From assembly GCA_022497145.1 (NCBI GenBank), contig MU386033.1, positions 1 through 37,915 of the forward strand: DNA of 37,915 nucleotides. Reading direction: 5' to 3'. Within the stretch, counting starts at the first letter, position 1, and each line of letters opens with the position of its first letter. Source of the DNA: Rostrohypoxylon terebratum (Eukaryota > Ascomycota > Sordariomycetes > Xylariales > Hypoxylaceae). This document shows positions 1 to 10,772 of the stretch, piece by piece. The translations under genes were made by a program, and so were the position numbers. The notes below the pieces were generated by a model. It was not told the DNA's origin and ran no database searches. It saw nothing but the letters and a program-made list of their open reading frames with translations.

Positions 1-1157
1 AATTAAATTTTGAAGGTGGTGGTGATATTAAGGATTTGTCAAAAATGGTAAGTGGACCGCACCTGGTATGTGCGCATACTGGTATGTTAGCTTACGCAAC
101 GAGAAACATTACTGGTGCTATTTACGATGACTCTCAACCGCACCCCCCACGAGGGGGGTGTTGCGCTTTAATTAGCAGAAAATGCAAGATTAGGAAAATA
201 CAACCTTTATTTTTAAGAATACATATAGGTAATTATAAACCATATATTGAAAGGCTTAAGGTAATTTTCGGCTGGTTTTGCTAGTTTTACTATTTCCCAA
301 GTTTTGATAGTTAATGTGTAGTGCCTCCTTTATGGGGGGTTGTTGTTGAGAGTTGTTGTAGACAGTACCAGCACCTACCTAGTAGTTCAATGGCTAAGCT
401 CGTAAATGTGGTATCGATATCACTTATGATGCTATTATACCGAACTTTCTTGGTCATACGGGCGCTTGTAACTTGAGCAGCTTAAATAGCCCTGGAGTAA
501 GTAACCTAGGTGGTACATGTAGGTGCTGTAGGAATACATCACACAGTGCAGGAAATACTACAGGTCACACAGCTTGTACTCACTACTAGGTAGTACGAAG
601 TAGCTGGAGACACTGTTTACAGAAGCTACAGCGCTAAGCTGGCTACAGCAGCCTTGTAATTTACAGTACATTAAGTACCTGTCCTAGGTAGGTAAAAATC
701 CACTAGACGTCATACCACTTGAGTGCCATAATCCAAACAATGAGCTAATATATAATATAAACTTCTATCTAAATCTATTAACATGAACCTTGAATATTCT
801 CATGTATGTTGCCAAGCAGGTAGCTATTGCCAGTTTGACCATGTGTACCTACCCAGGTTAGGATTTGGGTAGGTTGCTACTGCGAGTACAGATGGATAGC
901 AACCGATCGATGAGGTCACTACTTGAAAGCCAAGTAACTCAAAATCTAAACCATCATAGATGAGAAAACATCCAATCAATCAATCCATTCTCTAAAAATT
1001 CTTAACTTGTCTCAGTTAGTCTTGAGACCCTGAAATTCGGTACAGAAAAGAAATAAAACACTCGAATTGTCTTCCTTTCGACAGGTGAGCCATTCTACCC
1101 AACACAGCCTGACCTAACAATACTTGCAAACAGTCCACGAGCTGAGAACCTGAAACC
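1..1157. other. Left-edge spacer without a supported gene
   Basis: I see no coding region here. The short ORF at 36-284 has no recognisable protein signature. The stretch holds a perfect 8-bp inverted repeat of C and G runs (141-148 and 153-160), a perfect 9-bp inverted repeat (847-855 and 866-874), and several copies of a CCTAGGTAGG-like motif (around 505, 585 and 680). CCAAT at 972-976, with CAATCAAT just after it, lies about 180 bp before the SMP gene start and may belong to its promoter. The first 350 bp could be old repeat DNA, but I cannot name an element. Confidence 0.5.
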
Positions 1158-1858
1158 ATGTCTCGATCCGTACTCACAAAGGCCTTTAGATTGCCAAACG
1201 TCAATCCATTCGTTTCAATCTACCGACCAACCACTCAGAAACTTTCCATCATGGGTGAGAGTGACCGAACCGTTTCCTCCAAAGTGATCTCCGAGATTAC
1301 CGCCAAGGAGAAAGAGCTCACACACGAGAACCGACCTGTGGCTAGTGGCCCCACGGCTCAAGCCCAGAAGCATGCCAATGAACCCATCACAGGCCAAGTC
1401 ATCTCCGACATCACCCAGGGTGAGAAGCATGTCACTAGTCGTAATGTGCCCGTCTCTGGTGGTCCAGCAGCTCTCGCTCAGAGCGTTGCAGCATCCGTAA
1501 GCGTTGCCACTTATTCCTCGCCACCTCTCGCCTCTCGGTAAAATACCTAGTAAGCTGATTTTTTTTTCAATTTCAGAAAAACAATCCCGTATCATCCTCA
1601 CACACGGGCCACTTCGACCCGGACACCATTTCTTTGATCTCATCCGCGGAGGCGGCAATCACGGGCAAACCTGAGCCCGTGAAGGGCGGTCCCACAGCAC
1701 AAGCCCAAAGCCACGCCGGCGAACCTATCAACTCTCAGACTCTGCACGACATCACCGAGGGTGAGAAAGTAGTTACCGGCGGCGCTCGCGTCAAAGGAGG
1801 TCCCACTTCGACAGCTCAGAGTGAGCTGAGCAAGAGCCAAAATCAGAACCAATCCTAA
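1158..1858 (+). CDS. Seed maturation protein (SMP/LEA-like) domain protein
   Basis: Two exons, 1158-1496 and 1577-1858, joined across an 80-bp phase-0 intron (GTAAGC donor, TTTCAG acceptor), give 206 residues. The protein is hydrophilic and built of repeating units of about 60 residues. Each holds a helix-like stretch such as ISDITQGEKHV followed by the signature GGPTAQAQ or GPTAQAQ, seen four times with variation. This matches the SMP family (late-embryogenesis-abundant proteins of seeds, with homologues in fungi), usually linked to desiccation and stress tolerance; the molecular activity is inferred. Residues 1-31 carry five Lys/Arg and no acidic residue, like a mitochondrial presequence, and a second in-frame Met (residue 32, at 1251) opens the soluble domain. 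Two products from two starts are therefore possible. The first ATG is annotated because its context (ACCATGT) is good. It stands alone, with no co-oriented partner nearby. Confidence 0.8.
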
Positions 1859-2435
1859 ACTCCACGACGGCACCTCGATTATGGCCTATGACGAATGCAG
1901 GCCAATCTATCCGTAATAGGGAGTCAACTGGAAGGATGGGTGAGATGACGGCATTTACGATCGAGGAATAGAGGATTAGACGGTACTTGAGGCGGGCTGT
2001 GCATCTAATATGGAGTAAGTGAACACGGCGTATGATGGAAGGTATAAAAAAAAGAAAAGCCTAGTTTATCCTCATGTATGATTAGATTTTGAGTCTCTCT
2101 TTAAAGTGAAACATAACATGAAATAGATATCCACTCACTGAGTCGGAATAGTCTCACTTGCACAACGTAATCCGTAATCCGATGGTGGATGCTTTCCTGA
2201 CCTAAAATGAATTGACGATTGACCTATGAACGGACGAGTCAGCATGATTCAAAATGAATGAGGCATAAGATGAGATTTCACTTGCAACTCATCGCTCTCA
2301 TGTTTTTTTAATGTTTTTTTTCATAGATTTGAATTTCAATTGAATAATCTTATGATACAAGGCTCTGGATATCTCATAATATACGCCTTATCAGGTCCTA
2401 CCGTCGAACCTTGCCACCCCAAAACTCAAAGACGC
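1859..2435. other. Convergent intergenic region
   Basis: This is the 3' flank of the SMP gene and of the membrane glycoprotein gene, which end toward each other. It is AT-rich with short A and T runs (about 2046-2057 and 2304-2320). The ORF at 2340-2603 overlaps the antisense exon 3 of the glycoprotein gene and has no protein signature. I see nothing else. Confidence 0.5.
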
Positions 2436-3538
2436 CTAAGAAGAAGTATCGAAGTTAATCAGCACAGCGCTAGAATATATGTCGGGATGTCCCATCGTGT
2501 CATTGGTAGTAGTGGCGTTCTTCAAGTAACAAAATCCAGCGTTGACTTTATGCAACGTCACGCCCATGCAGTAGCCACCACCGACGCCAGTATTATTTGC
2601 TAAGTTGGCAGAGTACGCTTGGTTATACTGTAGGCTATCGTTAGATATTGATTCATTCAAGTATGATAGAGGGCCCAAGACAAGGCCAGTAGTGGAGGAA
2701 GCTTACCGCTGCGCAGGCTACAACGCAGTTCTCCAGCGTCGGCATGTAGATCTTTAATATATCGTGTGTCTGAGCTAGGGCGGATGAGGTGTAGCTGGTG
2801 TAACATTGTTGCTTGAATTGCTGGCCCTCTTTTCCGGGCTGCAGCGGAATAGATGTGCCGTCCACGGCATAAGGTGTGTATGTTTGGTTGTTGATCAACG
2901 GGCACCCGCTATCGGAAGGTATAGGGCCCGTTGACGTGACAGTTGTTGTGGCTGTAGGTGACGTTGATGTAGGTGTTGAGTCGCCGCCTGACAACGTTCC
3001 ATTCGTCGCAGTATCGCTGGTGAATTGTTTAGTAAATGAAAATATCAATCGAGCTACTATAAGCATCATGGATTATGACGAACCTCGAAGCAGTGTCAGC
3101 AAGCTTCTGCTGTTGCTGCGCCTTCAACCCGCCGCCAATACCGCCGCCTAGGGCCGCTGCGAGAATGATAAATACGATCACGACCAGCGTCCAAAATATC
3201 GGGACGGTGAGTCCCAGCACCCGTCGCTTCTCCTCCTTTCCCTTATGACTTTCTATATCCGATGGTGGTGGCGGCGGTAATGGTGGTAATGGCATTGCCG
3301 TCGCTGCCGTTGTTGCCGATCTAGGCGCCTCACTCCATCCTCTCGAAGTCGGAGACCACTTCTCGCTCTCAGCATCCGGAGCATCCCTAATCACATGGCT
3401 CGGTGCTCGCGCGGGCAACGGGTACACCGGCGTTGCGTGAGGGACAACCTCTATGCCATCGTGAAACCCAGCCGGATACTTCGGCGCAACGTTCTCGCTG
3501 TAGTTCACGCGATACCGGAAACTCGAATCGTCGTCCAT
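2436..3538 (-). CDS. Single-pass membrane glycoprotein with Cys-rich PAN/apple-like ectodomain
   Basis: Three exons read on the minus strand: 3538-3084, 3016-2707 and 2627-2436. The introns are 67 bp (GTTCGT donor, ACTAAAC-like branch, CACCAG acceptor) and 79 bp (GTAAGC donor, TATCTAAC branch, CTACAG acceptor). The product is 318 residues. The N-terminal 105 residues are Pro-rich and polar and end in KEEKRR. A membrane segment follows at about 110-132, then a Gly-rich stretch and a Ser/Thr-rich stalk. The C-terminal part has six Cys and ends with a GFCYLKN motif plus N-glycosylation sequons (NQT, NNT, NAT). This layout is common in Pezizomycotina, and the spacing of LENCVVACA, YCMGV and CYLKN resembles PAN/apple folds. 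No signal peptide is seen, so the topology should be type II with the Cys-rich domain outside the cytosol. A role in surface recognition or wall contact is only inference. Confidence 0.75.
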
Positions 3539-5839
3539 CGATGCTCTCAGCTAGGAGAACTCGTCCTAGTCATAGGAGGGTATTATGATTCTACGTAGTT
3601 ATGTTGCATACGCACGTCGTCTCGTCCATGATCCCACGTGGGAATGTGTAGAATGGAGACCAGAAAGCAAAATCTAGAGCCGGGTCCATTGGGGAGGGGA
3701 GAGCAATGCATATCATATATGGGGAGAGAGGACATCCCACGGCTCAATATCCCCCCATTTCCACCATTTCCACTTTCCTCCTCCAGCCCCCCCTTGCGGA
3801 CGCCACTCATCTCGTTATGTTTCTGATAGGTGCCACCACGACTCCTAATCGAAACGGAAAATGCCAAATCTAGTCAAGGACGGTGACATGGTTCGTATGC
3901 TAAAATAACTCCTTAGTCGAAAACGGCTGCCAGTACGACCGTGAAGTCGAGGCCGAAGTCTGCAGGGGAGATGCCTGAGTGCGGCACAGCTCCAGGCTTA
4001 AAGGTTCGCCGGATCTATCGAATCGCCTATGTAACGGCACCAGCAAGGCCCATCCATGTAACGGTGAGAACGTGGCTTATCGATCGGGCTGGCTGAACGG
4101 ACACACGGGTTGATACACTCTATCGCAGTCGAGCAGTCAGGGACACAGGGCAAGGCGGAGCTGTTGTGTCAGGAAGAAAATCTTGGTCCGTCGAAAGATC
4201 TCCGGCGATCTAACCCAATTCTCACGAAACGGCTCCGCTTCTTCTGCTAAGTATTGCATGCAGCCATTCGTCGATGTAACCACGTGCAGGATTGGCAAGA
4301 TAAATGAACCAATGGCGGGGCAGGAGCACATCATGAATCCTATGTAATGGATGTTTCTCTTTTGGGGGATTCGATTCCCTCCTTCAAACCATTTCAAGAT
4401 TGGCTCTCTGGACAGGCACCGAAAATTCTGAAACCTGCACCGCACGTAAGTTCTCAGCTACATCGGACGATAAGCACACTAATCCAACGATTCCAACCTG
4501 TGCGACCTATTCAGCAGGTAAATCATGTTGCATCGACTATTCCTCAAATAACTCTGGGTGAGACTTCGGAGCTCGATAGAGGCAAGAAGAAAATGATTAA
4601 AGAAGGATTGTGTGTCCCTCCAGTTGCTTCTAGATTCCCTCGCCTAATCTCTCTCGCTTCTCAACCTTGGAACGAGAAAAGCTGAGAGTTGAAGGAACTG
4701 TTCTAACCATTAGAGGCGGAGCTAGCTATCGATAGGTACTATCGTGAGTCTTGCCAACCTTGGTGGCGTTCAGCACAGACCATGATGGCTCGGTATAGCT
4801 TCGAGCTTTAAATAGTGGGACGGAATAATCCGAATGAGCTGGAGATCAGGAATACTTTCCGCTAGGTAATACTTAAAATCGCACAGAATCGATTTCGTCG
4901 AGGATCTAATCACCAGATGAAACTTTCATTCATATTGACTACCTAACCGGAACCATCGTGAACAATGCCGGCATTCATTCAACTTTGCCTACCTCTCAAT
5001 GATTCCTAATCGATGCCATCCCACAACCCTCGAGTTTCAGGGTCCACTGAAGTGAACCAGCATGCCTTGCACCACCATGAGCGCCATGAGCTTGATCTCA
5101 AGTCACCTACCTAATATAGCACTCACGTTACTCTCTCCTCAATCTCGCCACAGGGGGGGTTTCGCCGCTAAGAATCCTTCGCGATCATAGCGCATCACAA
5201 AGGTCAATACATGTCTCCAGAGCACTAAGAATTAAATAGGAAGGATTCGAAAGAACAATGCCTCTCTGCCTCGTTCTCTCCATTCTCTCCGAGCCATGTC
5301 GGGATTAAGTTTAGCATGGTGATTAGTCCTCTCAACGGCGCCCTTCAGAACGCGCCGCCGTCGTCTATCGTAGCCGCGGGAGAGATGCTAGCTCGGAAGC
5401 GGCATAATCTCGCGAGCTTATTCTTATTATTGTCTTCTCGTACCGGTGGATGCCGTGCAGATCGTCGGTATTGAGCGCACGCTTATCGTCCATACATACC
5501 ATGTACTATCACGATCACGGGCCAGATTATCTTAATTATTGATAGGCTATAGTGGTAGTATCATAGGTCAGGAATGGCAATTGGCCAATTTCCTATAGTA
5601 TGATTCTATCCAAGTTCCTGCATACATACTACGCGATAGCCTACGCGATAGCACATTACATAGGGTGGGATGGACCCGCCTTAGCGCCGGTTCAACCGAG
5701 GATATCTGCCCAGGACCCAGGTACAGGTTTGCATGACAAAACGAAACCAAGAAACCATATAACATGCTGGATATGGAATCGGCATCCCGTTTCCCGGAGC
5801 AGCTGTTTCAAGACAGAAGCGATTCACTCGAGCGTAAAT
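3539..5839. other. Long spacer, promoter of the glycoprotein gene on the left
   Basis: The first few hundred bases are upstream of the minus-strand glycoprotein gene and hold pyrimidine-rich tracts near 3750-3800. From about 3900 to 5839 only short ORFs occur. The longest, 4347-4685 (+, 112 codons) and 4137-4445 (-, 102 codons), overlap each other antiparallel and show no domain, signal peptide or codon pattern I can recognise. There is a run of seven G at about 5154. No tRNA or 5S rRNA signature was found. The right part (5568-5839) may be an extension of the decayed AAA+ gene next to it, but I can align nothing there. Confidence 0.4.
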
Positions 5840-6490
5840 TCTATATCCCGCCCCAGCTGGCATCTCCTTCACGAGCACCTGGCAAACAATTTCCCTTAGC
5901 GATGGCATCCACATCGCGCGCATTCACCCAGGTCCCTGTTCTTCTAGGCGCGTCGAACAGGCCTAAGAGCTTCTCCTGAGATCCCTGTTTTCCGCGTATT
6001 ATCTTCGTTGGGCGCCATGTGCTCATGTGCTCTAGCCTCTGCAAGAGCCGGAAGCAGTCTTTGCGTTACACATCTGGGAATATTAGCTCAGTGAAGCGGG
6101 CCCTCGCGCCTTCATTCATGCCTTCATTCGTGGCCATTCAGTCTGCACATTGCTCCCTAAGGCTAGCGAGCATGACCACGAGTTTGTGCGGGAACCGCTC
6201 TTTCTTCGTACAGATGACGAGTTCGCCAACGGTTTCCTGCGCAAGCTGCATTTTGTCCAGGGTCCGCCGGAGCAGATTCTGCATCTCGGTGCCGAATAAT
6301 CCATACCTTTTGGTCGTACAGAGCCCTATACTATAATATAGGTACCTATATCTTACCTATGTAGGTCCCGGGCGTTAGCGGTCTTTCCTGCGCCGGAAGG
6401 ACCTTCGAGAACGAAGCTGGACGGGACTTCATTGTGCAGATCCAGGTCGGACTAGAGTATGTCTGCCGCCATCCTCCGCTTGGCGTTTTC
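5840..6490 (-). pseudogene. Decayed CbbX/CfxQ-type AAA+ ATPase fragment
   Basis: No intact ORF remains, but minus-strand translation pieced over frames gives AAA+ sequence in the right order. At 6403-6380 a perfect P-loop, GPSGAGKT, is preceded by VPSSFVLE. From about 6305 in another frame comes ETVGELV and then HKLVVMLA, MATNEGM and RFTE. Near 5930 comes GTWVNARDVDAIAK, and the match continues in a third frame as EIVCQVLVKE. This is the order seen in CbbX/CfxQ-like AAA+ modules of large, often tandem, fungal ATPases. Damage seen: an in-frame TAG (6454-6452), TGA (6140-6138) and TAA (6068-6066), and frame changes near 6340 and 5905. Only about 80 nt separate the P-loop from the post-Walker-B region, so the Walker B (DEAY-like) segment is deleted. 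The GC content is ordinary, so decay seems to be by indels and point changes rather than strong RIP. The outer limits are uncertain. Confidence 0.72.
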
Positions 6491-7517
6491 GCTTTTTCTG
6501 TATGAAGCTTGTAGTTGAATATGTACCAACCATATAGATTAACTTCCACTACAGTCAACCTATGTGAAGCTAAGTAATACCTAGATAGCTTTTAGGATGT
6601 TGATGTGTCATCATCACCGGCGCTGTGTAGGCCCTTTCATCCAAGACAACATCTTCTTTGAGCAGTAGCATAAGTGCTGAGCTGCTCCTGTCCATTGAGA
6701 TGGATACCTAATTAGGTAGGTAGGTACCTTGCACTACGGTACACTGCATATAGGGTCCAGATCGTTAGGCCGACAGGCCGAATGGTCACTAGAAAAATGC
6801 ACAGAGAATAATTCCATGAGAAACTCATTACGCGTCGCTCGTCAGTGGCGTTTCTCCCCCGCTGCCCATTCTCCCCCAACAAACTATCCGCTTCCTTCAG
6901 GGAGATAATAGCATGGGAATGATAGCATGAATCATCTCGTCGGTTCTATAAGCATCTCCACGATATTTTAAACGTTGGTATCGACAGCATGTTAAATCCA
7001 GATTGCTTCCCAACCTCTCTCGCTAAGCTAGAAGACCCAGAGGTCCCCAAAACATCTCCGGTTACCTCAAAACGCCATGGCTGAAAGCTTTGGCTCATGT
7101 AAGTCCGAGCGACGTGGATTTCTCTAGGTAATTGTCTGTAGAAAATTTGACATTTCACGTTTCATGCGATACGAATGTAAACCACAACGCCATCACCAAA
7201 CCTCCAAGTTTTCTAAGTTTTTATTACAATTATACGTCTACCTCAGCGAAAAAGCCTCAGGTAGCCATTTCTTGCCATTAATACTGAACGATAGTCAAAT
7301 AACCTCGTAATCCCCTTCAACAATTTCCCCCCCTCGATGTCCTTACCTCCTACCCCTACCCTCCAAAGAACCTCCTCAATACAACCTTATTCACAACCAC
7401 CCAAACATCATGCTTACCCCAAGCCCGCCTCCCGATCAACTCCTCTTATGCAAACATCCAGACACCCCAACCCAACCCAATCCAATACTCTCTACCTAGG
7501 TAACAAAACCTCCATAA
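6491..7517. other. Spacer between the AAA+ relic and the disordered-protein gene
   Basis: There is no supported gene. The motif TACCTAATTAGGTAGGTAGG lies near 6706-6725 and a CTACCTAGGTAAC copy near 7491. The ORF at 6946-7158 (-, 70 codons) has an unremarkable, globular-looking composition but no family I recognise. Positions 7300-7500 are C-rich on the plus strand (CCCC, CCTACC) and form the 3' flank of the minus-strand gene. Confidence 0.45.
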
Positions 7518-10500
7518 TCACATAAACGCCTTCCCCTCCCCCCCACTCGTCATGCGCCTACGTCTACTGCTCAAGAACAAATCCACCATCTTCTTGCTCC
7601 CCATACCCCCGACCTCCCGCCCCATACCCATCCCCATCTCCGCCTCCGACCCCCTTCCGCTCGCCCCACCCGCCGCAGCGAACGGATCCGTCTCCGCATC
7701 CTTCGGGCTCACATTCTCCGCCTTCCTCGCCGACGCCAGCGCGAACCTACGTCTCGAGCCCGTCGACCCGCCTCCTAACCTATCCGCCGTCCCTTTGGGT
7801 CCCGCCGGACTCGGCGTCGGCGTGACGTATTTCCCAGGCCCCTGATGCCGCTTCGCTAATTGTATCGACGAGTTTCCCGCGAGCGTGTTGATGGATGTCC
7901 TATGCGCGAGTGATTTGCAACGCGTAGAGTCGAAAGGCGCTTTCGCCGAGGTCTCCGAGGAGGCGTTGAGATCCCGGAAGGACCGCATGCTAGCGAGCGA
8001 CGGCGTGGCGCGCAAGGCATTCCTAACCTTCTGCAAGGAGATGCGCTCGGGGACTTCGTTCTCTTTATCGTTGCCGTTGCCGTTGCCGTTACCGCCGTCG
8101 TGTGGGCTTGGCGACGGGCTCTTCTTCAGAGCCTGCTTGGACGTGACGCGCTGACAGTGGGCTGTTGGCGGAGAGGCGATGGCGTTTTGTTCAATCGGAG
8201 CCAGCGCAGTATCCGGTTCCGGACGTGTGGGCCTGTAGACTTCGATATTAGGGTGCAAGGGGGAGGGCGGAAGTGATTGTTCCTCGTCGTCGTCGCCGTT
8301 GATTTGCGCCATTTCCCGGACATGTCCTGAGGCCCGGGTTGTTGTGCCCATCCTTGGGACTGCGTATTCGATGATGCCATTATCGGTGCGGCCGGATGTG
8401 CCCTCAAGCTTGGAGACGTTGGCCGACAGCCAAGTTTTCCATTCTACAGAGCTTGCGGATGAAGTGGCCCTATGTTTTGATGGCGAAGGTAGTGTTGGGC
8501 GGTAGACTGGAGGACTGAGGAATATTGTAGCGTCTCCGTGATTTCTGTTTGGGGTTCTAGGAAATTTGTCAACTGCGTTCGGTGGCTCTATTCTCAAGTC
8601 ATTGGCGGAAGAATAGACACTTTCGGCATATTGCATCTTCACGTCCATCTCAGAGCCACATGTGCTTGGGCATCGGATGCCTAGACCGGTCAATGGCCGC
8701 ATCCACGGGTTGAATTCCGGAGATCCAATCTGCGTTGCATGGTGCGTTCTTTGGGGCTCCGCTCTCATCGAGTCTTGAAGAGCGCGTCTATATGGGCTTC
8801 TGGTGCGGAAAAGGTGACATGTAGGACTGGCGAAGAAAGCCGAACTTCGAGTCGATAGGGTTCGAGCTGATGGGGTAGTTCCCTTGCCGCGCGGTGTAGA
8901 ACTTTTCCAAGAATCCATATCCACAGACTTCCTAGCTGTATTTTCTAGTGGCATTGAGGTTGAAGACGGGATTCCCATTTCTGTCGAAGGCCTCTCGATG
9001 CGAGAAAACTCGATTGGTTCGTCCTTAGCCCTTTTGATATTCGTAACGGGTTTTCTCTTAATCGTTCCCGTTGACGATGTGTTAGATAGAGCATCAGAAA
9101 CGACGTGGCGAATCGTTGCTGGAGAATTTGATCCTCGGCTTTCGTGATGTTGGGGGCTACCTCTTGGAGGAATAACAGATGCGGTGATGAAATTATTGAC
9201 ACTGTTTTTCCTCTTTAACTCGTTGGTCTTCGAATGCTTGTTGGTGTTCCCAAGTCTCTTCATCAGTGCCGAGTAGATTCTTTGGCTGTTGACTGTTGCT
9301 GGCTGGGTTGGTATCGGTGGAGGTATTGAGCGAGGGCTGACATTCGGGTCAACGGCAAAATTTGTAACGCTAGGATATCTAGTCGACGATGAAGAGACAT
9401 GCATGCCATTTTCTTTGATGACGGATAGGCGCTGCCGATCCCATTCCCCTTTACGACTACTCAAAGTATTAATGGTATTGGTGTCCGAATTTGACCAACT
9501 TGTTACTCGGGATCGATCATCCGAGACCCGTCTTTCGCTTCTGAGGCTCTTAACACTGCACTGTCGCGAACGAAGTTGCTGGTTTGATGGAACAGCATGA
9601 AGAGACGGAACACCAGACGGAACACGAGAAACAGCAGCTTCTTCGTTATTGGAGTCGAAGTGGAACTCGTTAATCCTCGTGAAATCGTCATTCGTGACAT
9701 GCGATTTTGATGCCTTAATCTGCTGAGCAGGAAACGCTTCCTTATCAGAGTCCCCCTTGCCCAGACTGAACAGATTCTTCAACCTGTGTTTAAAGTTGAG
9801 TGAGGCCTTCCGCGCTCTGTTTCTTAAACTGCCATCTTTAGGTATTTTCCCACCAATGAAGATAGTGTCATTACTGACGTCTCTCATACTCTTCCTAAAA
9901 ACTTTGTCTGTGTTACCGGATCTAGGGCGAAGGAAAGATGACGGCTGGGACTTTAAAGGCTTATCCTCATTGCCTGGGTATCCAGCATTTCCATCAGTGG
10001 GTGGGGGTATGGAGATGCTACCACGACGCCTAAACGACAACATAGATAGATCCCGACGTCCTCTCAGGAAAGACATCGACTTCGGTGCTTTAAGTTTGAA
10101 TGAGCGGATGCTTCCCCCCATATCTATATTGGCCGAGCCCGCAGATGATAGAGGTAACTGATTCATTGTTGTGGAAGTTGGACCTCGGAGGTGGCTTCCA
10201 GAAGTCACACTTGCGTCTGAACAAGTAAACATTGACTTAGACTTCCGGATTTTGCGATATGATGAAGGAGCGGAAGCAAAGTCATCCTCGGGTGTATAAT
10301 ATTCTGTGCCTGTGAAGACAGTTTTGATGTAATCGCCAGCCATGCCTTTGGCAGCAGAAACCATTCCTGCACTGGATGCGCTTGTCATCGGCCGAGATTC
10401 CATACCATCCATAGCGTTTCTTGCTCTCGTGCTTATCGTATCGTCTGAGGTTGTATGACCTTCTGTCTTTCGTCGGGCTCTTTCTCGTACGAAGCGAACA

Positions 10501-10772
10501 CTTTGTTGACGTCTGATGACAGAGCCAGGACGGTCCCTATCAGGAATACCATCATGTCTATTAGTCTCGTTCGAGTCGCTGTTTCGTGGTGGTGGCCACA
10601 AGGTTGCTTCGACGGAAGAACGTTCTCTAGCTTTTGTAAATGCTTGCATAGCCGCAACCTGTGCATGATGTTCAGCCATCTCGGGGCGAATATGCTCTAG
10701 ATGGACGCTTTTCGCAGAAGTCGACTTCCGACGATCGAGACGGCCAGGTCTCGTATTGTTACGATTATACAT
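7518..10772 (-). CDS. Conserved fungal intrinsically disordered protein, 1084 residues
   Basis: One uninterrupted ORF starting at ATG 10772. I do not recognise a named family with a known function. The protein is Ser/Thr/Arg/Pro-rich and mostly disordered. Islands that look conserved include an N-terminal helix (about 27-51, HIRPEMAEHHAQVAAMQAF), IYSALMKRLG (about 499), a WKTWLSANVSKLE segment (about 775) and a basic C-terminal motif VDLFLSSRRRRM (about 1060). Many RRxS, SP and TP sites suggest heavy phosphorylation. No membrane segment or catalytic motif is visible. A Gly-Asn run near residue 900 is coded by a GCCGTT microsatellite (about 8066-8090). A scaffold, cell-cycle or cytoskeletal role would be guesswork. 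It is transcribed in the same direction as the upstream subtilisin gene, about 950 bp away, so it has its own promoter. Confidence 0.85.
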   Translation of the reverse strand: MYNRNNTRPGRLDRRKSTSAKSVHLEHIRPEMAEHHAQVAAMQAFTKARERSSVEATLWPPPRNSDSNETNRHDGIPDRDRPGSVIRRQQSVRFVRERARRKTEGHTTSDDTISTRARNAMDGMESRPMTSASSAGMVSAAKGMAGDYIKTVFTGTEYYTPEDDFASAPSSYRKIRKSKSMFTCSDASVTSGSHLRGPTSTTMNQLPLSSAGSANIDMGGSIRSFKLKAPKSMSFLRGRRDLSMLSFRRRGSISIPPPTDGNAGYPGNEDKPLKSQPSSFLRPRSGNTDKVFRKSMRDVSNDTIFIGGKIPKDGSLRNRARKASLNFKHRLKNLFSLGKGDSDKEAFPAQQIKASKSHVTNDDFTRINEFHFDSNNEEAAVSRVPSGVPSLHAVPSNQQLRSRQCSVKSLRSERRVSDDRSRVTSWSNSDTNTINTLSSRKGEWDRQRLSVIKENGMHVSSSSTRYPSVTNFAVDPNVSPRSIPPPIPTQPATVNSQRIYSALMKRLGNTNKHSKTNELKRKNSVNNFITASVIPPRGSPQHHESRGSNSPATIRHVVSDALSNTSSTGTIKRKPVTNIKRAKDEPIEFSRIERPSTEMGIPSSTSMPLENTARKSVDMDSWKSSTPRGKGTTPSARTLSTRSSAFFASPTCHLFRTRSPYRRALQDSMRAEPQRTHHATQIGSPEFNPWMRPLTGLGIRCPSTCGSEMDVKMQYAESVYSSANDLRIEPPNAVDKFPRTPNRNHGDATIFLSPPVYRPTLPSPSKHRATSSASSVEWKTWLSANVSKLEGTSGRTDNGIIEYAVPRMGTTTRASGHVREMAQINGDDDEEQSLPPSPLHPNIEVYRPTRPEPDTALAPIEQNAIASPPTAHCQRVTSKQALKKSPSPSPHDGGNGNGNGNDKENEVPERISLQKVRNALRATPSLASMRSFRDLNASSETSAKAPFDSTRCKSLAHRTSINTLAGNSSIQLAKRHQGPGKYVTPTPSPAGPKGTADRLGGGSTGSRRRFALASARKAENVSPKDAETDPFAAAGGASGRGSEAEMGMGMGREVGGMGSKKMVDLFLSSRRRRMTSGGEGKAFM

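Noticed and set aside
4137..4685. Pair of antiparallel ORFs of about 100 codons
   Set aside because: No domain, signal peptide or splice extension. The length is within what chance allows in a spacer of this size.
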